DNA of 64,000 nt from Chelonoidis abingdonii. Its lineage: Eukaryota; Chordata; Testudines; Testudinidae. Made by a program: the position numbers and the translations under genes. The stretch spans positions 25,619,529 to 25,683,528 of the forward strand of contig NC_133778.1 of the NCBI RefSeq assembly GCF_003597395.2, given 5' to 3'. Under the pieces are notes generated by a model. The model searched no databases, was not told the DNA's origin, and saw only the letters and a list, made by a program, of their open reading frames with translations. Numbering within the stretch: the first letter of the stretch is position 1; every line of letters starts with the position of its first letter. Shown one piece after another: positions 45,940-56,480 of this stretch.

Positions 45940-48125
45940 ATATAATGAAAAGTAAAACTGAATATTTTGGTCAATACAAGTACAGTTTGCTCACTATGAT
46001 TTGTGAAATTATTTTGGGTTTGAATCTGCAACAATATACTTGTATTGAAGATGCCACCTTCTTTTATATGGGTTCTGCACAGGAGCGAGAAATTCTTGCT
46101 TATAGTTCCTTTCAGGATAAAGATTATTATTTATTGCTTATGAATATTTGGACAGTGTCCTGTGTTTGTAATAATGCTTGAGGATACAAAGAGTTTCTTC
46201 ATAAAAGTGTATTTGCTGAAAAGTTTGAACTAAAAAATGAATTATTTGTTATTTCTTATTATTTTCTTTTTAAACCATTCAGTTCATTTAGTCAGAAATA
46301 TAAACAAGACCATGCAATAGAGCTGGCTGAAATATTTAGAACAAAAAGTTTTTATTAAAAAAAGGAGAAGCCCTTTTAAGATTACCCCAAAGCTGCCTGC
46401 TGCAGGGTTTGCACACTTCCTCTGAAGTATCTGATGCTAGCCATTGTCAAAGACAAGATACCTGATCAGACGGACCTCAGGTCTGATCCAGTATGCACAT
46501 TCCTTTGTGCCTATGGTATTGAGACATTTACTACTGCTAAATGAATATCAAAAGACTTGAAGGCCCAAATTATTATGATTTCAAATATCAGCTGTTTATC
46601 TGAACCTTGCGGCTCTGCAAAGCTGGGTAAGAAATCCCTTGGGAATGGGCCTTAGTGTGAGATTTCTGAGAATCACTCATTTCAGTCACACTGGGAACAG
46701 CAAATGAACAGCCTATTTTACAGTATTGCCGTTTCCAGCCTAAAGCTATACCCAGAAGTGCTGCTGCACACAAAATTGATAAATAAGACGACAAGTTAGC
46801 CAAGAATGTTCAAATGTGGGGGGAAGAAAAAGAAAAAACAAAACAAAAAAACCCCACCTTGGTTCAGGTTTTGAAGAGTTTTATTTTAGTGTAACCTTTT
46901 TACCCATGCTATAAATTACTTGTTCTGATTTGAGTTAAATTAGACAGGGAAAATGGTCAATAGTGAGACCACATCAAAGTGAAAACAAATTTTGTCTTCT
47001 CAATGTACTCTTCCCTTTTAATTCCACTTTCTCATATCCATTGGGATCTTTTTTTTCCTTTACCCTGTAACAGAAATGCTAACTGTTGAGGCAATTCCAG
47101 GTATTTTGGAGAAATTGGGTAATTTGAATATCTGCATCCTGATCCAAAACCCATTAAAGTCAGAGGGAGTCTACTAATTGGCTTCCATGGACTTTAGATC
47201 AGGCCTTTAATGCCTGCATTTTAACAAAGCCAGTCAGGAAGCTATTTAATTTCCCTGTGAAATTTGACAAAAATGATGTTTGTTAATGTTTATGAAAGTT
47301 TTTCTTTAATTTTTAAGAGTTTTGGAAAAAATAAATCTAAAAAAAAAATACATAAAAGCCATTTTCCATCAAAAGAGGATTAAATTGAAACATTTCAACC
47401 AGCTTTAAATTGAGGATATCTGACAGGTTTAGGTTCAGACAGATTAGAAACCCTAAACGTTTTTCAGGACAGCTATGTAGTTCCAATTTTTCAATTCCAA
47501 TCTGTCTCCAATTTGTAAATATTGAACATTGGCCTCTTTGTGGGAACTGATTCATCTGTACGTGGTTAAGAGGTGGATATGACATGCATCAAATACGACT
47601 CAACCTTATCTGCCTATTCAGCTAATAAAAGTTTGACATATTTAAATTTTTTTGTAACTGTATGTATTTTAAATTAGCACATCTGCCACAACGTTTAAGA
47701 TTATCCATACTACTTTATCCAGTACCCGTATCTTCCAAAATGAATTACTTATTAGAACTTCTTTATATTTACTAGCATACATTTATGCACAGAACTGAGC
47801 AAGGAGTGCTGCATTAACTGCATTACCCCAGCAACAGCCCTAGGAAGAATTGTGACCCTGAAACACCATTTTAAGGCACAATTTTCTCCCTGCTTCCCCA
47901 CATTTCATGCCTATCTGACCAGAGTTTTAAGACCATACAGTTCCCTGGATTTACACATTTTCTTTCTCTCCAGACACTATGTCTATTGTGTCACCTGCGG
48001 TTACAAATTACCAACCAGTTTTCTAAGTAAGCATATGTATTCTTAAGGTGAAAGCATTATAGCTAAACCATGTTAAAACAATACAAGAACCTACACATGC
48101 ATTAAAAACAAAACAAAACAAAAAC
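45940..48125. other. Unannotated AT-rich DNA with a CR1 end
   Basis: A CR1 3' end is noted separately at 46425-46515. A short foldback lies at 47130-47212 (CCTGATCCAAAACCCATTAAAG and CTTCCATGGACTTTAGATCAGG). No gene seen. Confidence 0.5.
46425..46515 (+). repeat. CR1 LINE 3' end fragment
   Basis: GATGCTAGCCATTGTCAAAG, GACAAGATACCTGATCAGAC, GGACCTCAGGTCTGATCCAG and TTCCTTTGTG parallel the 3' ends at 26860-26900 and 43180-43243. Confidence 0.65.
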
Positions 48126-48233
48126 GGGTTTACAGAAGGTAATTGTTTGTTTCCACATTGACTGCATTACCTTGCTTTCCTTCATGTTTTGACAGTATGT
48201 TCGTGTCAGTGTCAGCCTGAGAGCAAGCGATAC
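48126..48233. repeat. Copy 1 of an unidentified ~110-bp repeat
   Basis: From GGGTTTACAGAAGGTAATTG to GAGAGCAAGCGATAC. It matches 54002-54113 in the same orientation with about five substitutions and one 4-base gap, while the flanks differ completely. I do not recognise the family. Confidence 0.8.
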
Positions 48234-50530
48234 TTAGAGATCACCCATGAGCCTTATGGGCACTGGTATGTCAAGTCCTTCCACCCCTTCCACAAGGGCT
48301 CCCCTTTGGACAAAAGATCATGTCCATTTGCTGGATCAGAAAGAAGGTCCTAAATCAATTTAAATTCAGGCTATTCATCCAAAAGTCCTTTCTTTGGTTC
48401 TTTGTAGAATCCAGTTTGAACCGGTATGGGCAAGCTTCTCCAAGTAGTGGAATCTTTCTGGAGATGTTACCAACTGAGGGAATTTGGCTAATCATCTGTC
48501 ACTGTTCTTAATACCTGTATGAGCTGTGGTTACCTTCCCCGATGGAATTACATACAATCCCTGGCCCATAATGATACATAAACTTAATACAATCAGATCG
48601 CCCAAAGGAATTGACGGAAATTGCCATATCAGTCACAACCATAAATTATTTTTAGAAGAAATAAGAGTAACTGGAAGACTCATATTGACAACACAATCAT
48701 ATTGCCTAATTGTGACAGGGATTGCCATTGTACTGATGACACAGAGGTTACACTAATTAGTCTCAAGAAATACATGTGATTGCTATTTAAAGACTTACCA
48801 GGATGTTTAACCAGTGATTTTTCATCTCAACTGTATTTACCTTTATTTTAATTTGTATGCAAATCTTAGTAACAATGATTTGCACTTGTGCTATTAAAAC
48901 TAAAACTTAATCCTAATGCATTTGTTGTAGACATGGGAAAAGGTTAACTTGGGCTCAGTATGATATTTCTGAATTTTTGGATGTGATAATGTGTCATTAC
49001 TTAAAGCTGTTTAAAAATATACAGAAATTACTAATTCCAACTGATCAGAAGTAAGTAAATAAACTCAGATAAATCTTTTGAGCTTACTATTGTGACTTTT
49101 TAAATCTGATTCAAATATGACTCCTCAGCGCTACTGAAATTAGTCATCAACTGTATTTTTGTACTTACCAACAGATGTGAAAGCATTATTATGAAAGTGG
49201 TATATAGCAACCAATATTTTATTTATGCATTTATTTTATTTTAATTTTTAATCTAAGAAAAATAACATAACAACAAAGGGCCCCCATCCAAAGCTCTGTA
49301 CACTTTTGACAGACATTTAAGAACTTAGAGGTTATAACATAGATCATTCAAAACAGAAGCACATCATCTTCTCTCCACTACAACACACCTCCTCTAACCA
49401 CCAGTCAGTAGACCAACATGACTTAAAACCTGAACTTCCCACCACACGTACACACCAAAGAAACATCCCACCTTCTGTTCCATCATGGTCTCAGTGCTCC
49501 ATCAAGCTTCTCAATCAGATTAGTTGTTCAGCATGCCTGAAAGGTCAACAGATTTAATCTGCTTTGAACAGGGAAGGAAGGGAGAAAACATTCTAAAGGA
49601 AAGAGCCGTTCATAGAGAGCAGCAAGGAGATGCAAGGATTCTGTCTGCCTCTACACTTGGATAAAATCCCTGCTCAAGAAAATGCACATCATAAAAAAAA
49701 ATCTAAATACTTAGCTTTACCACATGTTTTATTTAAAAAAAAATCATAATTTGATGATTTCATGAAGTTTTAACTTTTTTAATTAGTATACAAACATGCT
49801 AATATTCAAAGGCAAAACATATAACAACTCTCTCATTTCCAAATGGAGAGTATTGCAAATGGGGCAGGATTTTTGAAAACAGCACCAACTTACATTTGTC
49901 ATTCTTGGACATTTGTCATACTTTTCTGGTGGTGATCTCACTTAACTCTCCCATTGACTTCTATGGGCTTTGGTTCAGGCTCTAGGTGTTAGGGATTAGA
50001 TTAAGTATTGTCTCAATGTTACAATATAAAGAAAAAAGATCCCAAAAGGATATGAAAAAGTAGGTAAGATATGAAAAAGGGATAGGAGTGAGAAGACAAA
50101 GTTTGTTTTCAACTTCATTGTGATGTGGTCTTTGTGTTGGCTCTTTCCTTACCCAATTTAATGCAAATCAAGTTAGGTACACCACCATGTAACTTGAGTA
50201 GATGAGAGGAGAATGAGACCTAGTATTCCAGAAATGATGATGCGTCTCTGGAAATTTTGCTATGACTGTAGTGCCATTCAATGAAGTAGACAATGTTTCC
50301 AAGAATTATAATTAAGTTACTGAGAAGTAAAATTCAGCATTCTTGGTTTACACTGATTGCATCTGAACCTTTTTGTATTTATTTTAGTTTGTCTGGGTTA
50401 ATTGAAATTTGAGGTTTGGAACTAAATCTGTGGCTTGTGTAAAAGTTGCCACTTAAATTAAGTCTATAGGACCCTTGAAAATCACATGTGAAAATGAATG
50501 AGCCTGTTGATTTTCATATGTCCTTGTTGC
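48234..50530. other. Unannotated DNA
   Basis: No gene seen. The stretch 48290-48520 (TTCCACAAGGGCTCCCC to TGGAGATGTTACC) might be an old repeat but I cannot place it. Frames of 63-76 codons are unremarkable. Confidence 0.45.
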
Positions 50531-50532
50531 CA

Positions 50533-51129
50533 AGAAGGCTAATGGCATTTTGGGCTGTATAAGTAGAGGCTTGCCAGCAGATCGAGGGATGTGATCATTC
50601 CCCTCTATTCGACATTAATGAGGCCTCATCTGGAGTACTGTGTCCAGTTTTGGGCCTCACACTACAAGAAGGATGTGGAAAAATTGGAAAGATTTCAGCA
50701 TAGGGCAACAAAAATGATTAGGGGGCTGGAGCACATGACTTATGAGGAGAGGCTGATTGTTTAGTCTGCAGAAGAGAAGAATGAGGGGGGATTTGATAGC
50801 TGCTTTCGACTACCTGAAAGGGGGTTCCAAAGAGGATGGATTTAGACTGTTCTCAGTGGTACCCGATGACAGAACAAGGAGTAATAGTCTATTGCAGTGG
50901 AGGGATGTTTAGGTGGGATATTAGGAAAAACTTTTTCACTCAGAGAGTGGTGAAACACTGGAATGGGTTACCTAGGGAGGTGGTGGAATCTCCTTCCTTA
51001 GAGGTTTTTAAGGTCAGGCTTGACAAAGCCCTGGCTGGGGTGATTTAGTTGGGAATTGGTCCTGCTTTGAACAGGGGGTTGGGCTAGATGACCTCCTGAG
51101 GTCCCTTCCAACCCTGATATTCTATGATT
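50533..51129 (+). mobile_element. 5'-truncated CR1 LINE, relatively young
   Basis: Only the 3' ~600 bp remains. It begins at AAGGCTAATGGCATTTTGGG, contains GGAGTACTGTGTCCAGTTTT (also at 33275) and ends TGATATTCTATGATTT, with one full octamer and a broken second. It is closely similar to 33200-33770 over most of its length, so the two are one subfamily. The 70-codon frame at 50836-51048 is the degraded end of ORF2. Confidence 0.9.
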
Positions 51130-52495
51130 TCCATTCCAAAAACATCTCTCTCAGCAACAGAAATTCAACCTAGAGCTCCCATGGGAAAAAAATAAGGTGG
51201 ACAAAATACAGCAAAAATGTTTTGCAAATGTTTTTAATGAACTTTCAAATGCTTAGTCGTTCAGCTCAATTGATGGACAATATGTTTTTAAACACAAGAG
51301 GTTCCAGGTTCAAATCTTGATCTAGGTTCAGGAAGTATTGGTTGTATTTTGCCTCTTAATTCAGTTAACAAACAGATACAGGACGAGATTGCCACTGGTT
51401 TAGATCAGTATCAGTTCAGTGTAGCTATGCTGATTAATAAGGATTAAGAATTTGACCCAATAATGCCGCATGACTGATCTATTCAATGATAACAAAGCCA
51501 GAATTTTGGATCGTCATGATCAATTTGTAGAGTTAAAGAATACAAAAATATATGTTTGTTGTGTGCATTTAAATAATGAATAAATTGAAGGAAATCATGG
51601 TCTACTGAGTGTATCAGAAAATGAGATAAAATTAATCAATTAGGTTATTTATTGAAAATCACATCTAATTTCAAAATATCGTATTTCCAAGCATTAGGTC
51701 ATAATATGTGGTATTTACCATCAAACAAAGTTTCCCTTAAACTACCACATATCATTAATGACAAACTGAAAATCACCAGTCTGGTGAACCTGTGGAATAG
51801 TTAGTTTATATGTAGGCTTGCAGGGTACGCAAGTTTCAGTGAACTACTTTTTTTGACAGTGAATATTTGACACATTGTAACTATTTGTTCTAAATAGTCA
51901 CAACAGTACATGAAACATTAATAGTGAATCAGTTCACTGCACCTGAGCATCAGTAAACTGTAATTTGTAAATTCATCCCTGGAGCAACACAGAGACTGTA
52001 TTTCATTTAACATCAATCTCTTTTATTTCCGATGAAGATGTTAATATATATTTCAAACTAAATCTTGAGCATGCTGCTATGGGCTAAATATCCAAAGGGT
52101 GATCTCCCATATGAATGCAAAGAAGCTGATTTGCAGGAGCAAATCTGAATACATCATCCACCTCTTTACCAGGTTGTAGGTGCAAATCACGTAGTCAGAT
52201 GTACAAGTATTTTACGGCATCTGCAATCCACTTTGGGGCTCTAGACTGGTAATGCTTTTGCACCAGAAAAGTGACAAAAGACTCAGCCCTTCATAAACAT
52301 CTACATTTTAAATGTATTGCTTCCTGAGTTCATCTGAAGTTAAAACTATCTCTGTTCCTGACTCATTCAGGGTTTACATGGGTCTCAAGCCCTAAGTGCA
52401 CCTTGCCCTGATCTTCTGCACAAGGGTGAATTTTTAACTTTTTTGATATTACACCAAGCTGCAATGTGTAGTAAGTGAAGGCCTTGATAAAGGCC
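51130..52495. other. Unannotated AT-rich DNA
   Basis: Nothing recognised. Confidence 0.45.
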
Positions 52496-52499
52496 CAGT

Positions 52500-53213
52500 A
52501 TGAGGCCTGAGGCCTGAACTAAAATAATGGTCAAGACTTTGCTAACATAAAGCAAAGTGAAGCTGTGAGCCAGAGGCAGGCCCTGCTCACAGAAGCTGGC
52601 AAGGAAAGGGCTGATGCTGCAAGAAGATACGTACCTAAAAGATACTGAACACTAGAGATCAGAACATTTTCACATACTTGCACATTCCACACAATAACAA
52701 GGAACAGGACTGACCCATCCCAATGACAGGGGCAAAAGGGTAATATGATGGATAGAGTTGTTTTGTTCAAACTAACATGTACAAGGTGAGAGGCGGCACC
52801 TTACTACGTAGAAGGGTTGTACCTCAATACGTCAGGAGTGATGTGGAACCTTTTTGTACCTGTGTATAAGAATGCATCCCTGGGGTGATGTCTTTGTCCA
52901 GCCTAGGGGGCAGTGGAAAGTCCCACTGACTGAGCCGAGTCCATTGACCGGGGACACTCTCTCATAGTATGCCCAGTAGACTAAGTAATCTATGGGGAAC
53001 TGCAATTGTGTCCAAACAGCAATAAACCTGGCCGACGTGCCTTCGTACCTTACTAGACTTTGTGGTTATTGGGGGTTCTCGTCGGGTCTGCTGCATTAGC
53101 TATCTGCAGAGCTGGGACAGCACACAGAGGGAACACATGCATGCAGCCGAGTGATACCAACAGAGAGCAGAGCACCACACCGGTAGCATCTGACAACACA
53201 CCTCTGACAACAC
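52500..53213 (+). mobile_element. Probable LTR
   Basis: A TATA-like TATAAG (52865-52870) is followed by AATAAA (53021-53026), about 155 bp apart, and then a U5-like stretch (TTCTCGTCGGGTCTGCTGC). The segment is less AT-rich than its surroundings and reads like a retroviral LTR on the plus strand. The start may be TGAGGCCTGA (52501 or 52510) and the end a CA near 53213, but no target duplication was confirmed. No internal genes. Confidence 0.55.
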
Positions 53214-54001
53214 AATGGATTTAAGGAAAGCTTATAAGTCAACATAATTAAATTTGCATTAACATTCTAATATCTAGCATTTTGCTGATTTTAAAATCCT
53301 CAAACTGAAGTCATCGCCTTCCTTGCTCCCTACTGCAGCTAAACTTTAGCATTAGTAGACATCTCCAGTATGGGTGAATTCCACCTGTGCCTTTACAACC
53401 CAAGCCATCTTATGTGCCCAAATGAAGTCTTCAGTCATGTCATGCCACACTCCAGTCTTCCTTTGGAGAGGGTAGCAGCCTAGATATCCAGAGATATCTC
53501 CTGTTCTACAATTTGTGTTAAATCTTGGGCTTGTATGCTGGATTGCTAGTTAGGTAGGACTCAATAGACAGCTTGTTGCTGGTAGCCACTGTCAGCTTCA
53601 CGGAAATAGCTAACCATAGTCATCCCTAATTAAGGTTATTCTCCAACTGGTGTGAGAGATAGAATTCCTCCAATGACACAAGCTTGCCCTGAAGGGACAT
53701 TACTCTTCAGCACAGAGTGAGAGGATGCATAAAATGATGTTCTTCTCAAGAAATGAATAGTTGCCTGATGTGAGAATATTATGCTTATATTTCATTCTTT
53801 TCTTTTTTAAAGTGAGACTTTGGGGTGTATTTTTGGCATCTGGGTAAATTCTTATTTTACTTTCTCTATGGAACAGGTTTTCTGCCCTTTTCCATCTTCC
53901 ACTTCATGGGCTTTGTTTGTTGTATTCATTTGATTTTTACTTACTTTCCTCCTTCACAGTTCCCGGTCACTGCTATCACAGAAAATAGACTCAACTCAAA
54001 A
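53214..54001. other. Unannotated DNA
   Basis: No gene or repeat recognised. An 87-codon frame (53825-54088) is Phe- and Cys-rich, runs into the ~110-bp repeat, and has no domain. Confidence 0.45.
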
Positions 54002-54113
54002 GGGTTTACAGAAGGTAATTGTTTGTTTCCCCATTGGCTGCATAACCTTGCTTTCCTTCATGTTTTGACAGTATGTTCATGTCAGTAAGTGTCAGCTTGA
54101 GAGCAAGCGATAC
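54002..54113. repeat. Copy 2 of the unidentified ~110-bp repeat
   Basis: Same boundaries as copy 1 (GGGTTTACAG to AGCGATAC), with an extra TAAG. On the minus strand, the DNA just beyond it (54170-54100) reads openly as LEELKDKDEIQLAVSLALKL, which hints that copy 2 may be part of a longer decayed coding element, but I cannot identify it. Confidence 0.8.
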
Positions 54114-55224
54114 AGCAAGCTGAATTTCATCCTTGTCCTTCAGCTCTTCCAAATCCACTGAGATGAAAAACTTTCATTTTCTGAAAGTTTGGTCTGGTTA
54201 CAAAAAATGTCACAGTAGACTCATTTGCTAATTTTGCCTTATGTTCAAAATCCTTTTTTCTGACAAGTTTAACATGTCAATTGAGTTCTGCATCTAAAAA
54301 GATTACACACATTAGATATGTTTGTTTACTTCCAGCACGCTGAGCTACAGTTACAGCCAACCTAGCATCTGGGGGAATATATGACTTGTTCTTCAACTTG
54401 TTATATATATTTTTAAAGAGCTTTAAAAAAAGGAAATGCAGGAAACTGAGTGACCCAGCTCCAGGACCAAACTTGCAAATGTTATGCCTTCCAATATATT
54501 CTATTCTATTTTCTTTTGTTTTGTCAATGACAGCTGTTGCACTACCACCAGTGTTCCTTTATGAATCTTCCCCATGTCTGAAGTCAACATTAAGATGTTG
54601 AAAAGAATGGTTTTCGCTCTCTGGTTTGGCTCTGCAAATTAGTGGCAACCCATTCAGGCTTGATTAACATTAAACAATCTGATTTTGTAAAATTTTGTAA
54701 AATTTCTTGTTAATTTTTATTAAATCAACCAAGTTTTCACCAGCTCTTTTTCTATAAGATCCACTAAATCTTAAAGATGAAGAAAGTGGGCTCAGTTCTT
54801 CCCTGAAAAGATGTGCCATTTCTGTGCCAGAAGAGCCACTCTTCCACAGGAAGGAATGCAGTTGATTAATGCCCTAGAGAAGGGCAGGCAATGTTTATGT
54901 CATCATCCTTCCAGGAGACTGCAGTTTAAAATTGTGGTTGAAGTTCCATAGCTAATGGTAGAGGTGCTAGGCATTAAAGCATTCTCCAAACTTTCCTGGG
55001 CCTATGCCCTTTCCTATCCAATGCATCTCACCTTCAGGGGAATCACACAGAAATAATGTGCTAGCTGGAGAAAACAAACACCATTCCTCCCATTCTCGTT
55101 CTTGTTATAGTGCTTTGCTGAACTAGCACAATGAAGTTTCCAGTTTCAGTGTTCAGCATCTTATTGACAATGATTTCTAGACAGTTAATGTGACATTTGT
55201 TTATAAAACATAAGTGCATATCAC
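54114..55224. other. Unannotated AT-rich DNA
   Basis: Possibly the remainder of a decayed minus-strand coding element beginning in the adjacent repeat. Nothing I can name. Confidence 0.4.
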
Positions 55225-55234
55225 TAGTTATATA

Positions 55235-55387
55235 TCAGGAGGTAGCTGTGTTAGTTTATATCTGCAAAAACAACCAGGAGTCCAAAGGCACCTTAAAGAC
55301 TAACAGATTTATTTGGGCATAAGCTTTGGTGGGTAAAAAAAAAAACAACCTCACTTCTTCAGCCACCGGACTTCTGGTTGTTTTTAT
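55235..55387. mobile_element. Foldback retroposon-like element with 10-bp TSD
   Basis: 153 bp flanked by TAGTTATATA at 55225-55234 and 55388-55397, exact over 10 bp. The head GGTAGCTGTGTTAG and body ACCTTAAAGACTAACAG, CATAAGCTTTGGTGGG match a repeat I know to be frequent in turtle DNA. Inside, AAAAACAACCAGGAGTCC (55266-55283) and its inverse at 55368-55385 match at 17 of 18 positions. The 10-bp duplication is longer than usual for hAT or mariner and suggests target-primed retroposition. Confidence 0.7.
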
Positions 55388-55448
55388 TAGTTATATACAT
55401 GCTTTTTATAAGGACTGTCATAGAAAAGCCCTTAAACTATAAATAATG

Positions 55449-55537
55449 ACCAGATCCACAGCTGATGAAAATCAGTGCAGAGCCATTGACTTCAATGGAG
55501 CTAGGTCAATTTACACCAGCTGAGGATCTGGATCTTA
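55449..55537. repeat. Short palindromic interspersed repeat
   Basis: The halves CCAGATCCACAGCTGATG and CACCAGCTGAGGATCTGG are inverse, around CCATTGACTTCAATGG. The same phrases occur in degenerate form at 1823-1890. Confidence 0.7.
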
Positions 55538-55899
55538 CTTTATAAAACATGGCAAGAGAAGAGAAATCTAACTCAACTGAAAGATTTGTTCTCAAATCCC
55601 AGGCCCACAATAGTGTCTTATCTTATTCTGTTTGCAGTGCTGGCTGTTTTTTCTCATACAAGTTCTGACAAAATTATATTGATCGAGTCAGGTATAGAAA
55701 CCAAAACAAGCTGCTTCAATTTGCATACAGCAATCCCAGCCTCTCTTGGAATCACAAAGTTCACATAGAGCAGTTGATTGAATTATCTCAAATCTTGCTC
55801 AAGTCTCAAGCTGAAAATGTAATTTTTTTTTCTCCTCTCCCAATTCTTACTCAATCAGTCTATTCTGACCCCCATCTTGCCTGGCTCGGCATGCAGTTT

Positions 55900-56480
55900 C
55901 CAATATGTGTTGTTGTTTCGGGGGAAGAGAGGGAGGAGGCATCGCAACATGTAGATTGATTTGCATTGGTAGTTTGGCCAGTCCCCCATTTCCCATTTGC
56001 CTGTTGACAGATTTTATGAAGGACACTGAGTGCACAGTTGCCAGCCTCTTTTATGAATTCATCTGTAACATTGTACCATGTGCCTTTCCCAGTTTGAGCT
56101 TGTTTACTGCAGTTTCAATCTCTGCCAGAAAAGGTGAAGGTTATATCATGGCTCTGTTGATGATTGCCTCACACTTGGTACTGTCTATAATGTCCCTTGA
56201 TGCTCCCTGAAATATACTTTCCTGTGGTTCTTGATGTTGTTCTGTGCTGTTAACACTGTGCCATATGCTGCCCTGATACCACTGCAGTGGGGAATGAGCC
56301 TTTCAGTGAGATCCCTGACAGTGTGAAAAAGCCCTTTCGCATTCAACATTTCCTCTGTTTCCATCTGTCTCCTAAGCCATCATTTTTCATACTCTTGAGC
56401 TCCCATCCTCTCAGTGGATATCACACTGAAAAAACGTTGTGCCTTAATTTTCTTTGAAGCAGGAAATGTTGCAATGTCAC
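55900..56480 (-). pseudogene. Reverse-transcriptase relic of an APE-type LINE
   Basis: Read on the minus strand, 56122-56072 encodes EIETAVNKLKLGKAHGT. After a one-base shift, 56060-56001 encodes EFIKEAGNCALSVLHKICQQ, then a disrupted W-x-TG-W-like segment to about 55960. This is the N-terminal palm region of non-LTR reverse transcriptases (the K-L-K-x-G-K-A-x-G motif followed by E-F/L-I-K ... L-H-x-I-C-Q-Q). Upstream on the same strand (56350-56220) a degenerate linker reads FFTLSGISL-like. It differs from the CR1 copies here and is nearer to RTE- or L1-like elements. The catalytic box is not visible. The plus-strand 101-codon frame (55905-56210) is its antisense shadow. Confidence 0.6.

Noticed and set aside
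45822..46181. 119-codon plus-strand frame crossing the LTR edge
   Set aside because: It starts in the LTR, crosses the CTAT duplication into AT-rich DNA and has no retroviral or cellular domain.
48290..48520. Possible old repeat or exon
   Set aside because: Slightly richer in coding-like triplets but no domain or splice-site pair that I could defend.
55905..56210. 101-codon plus-strand frame
   Set aside because: Antisense shadow of a reverse-transcriptase relic read on the minus strand.
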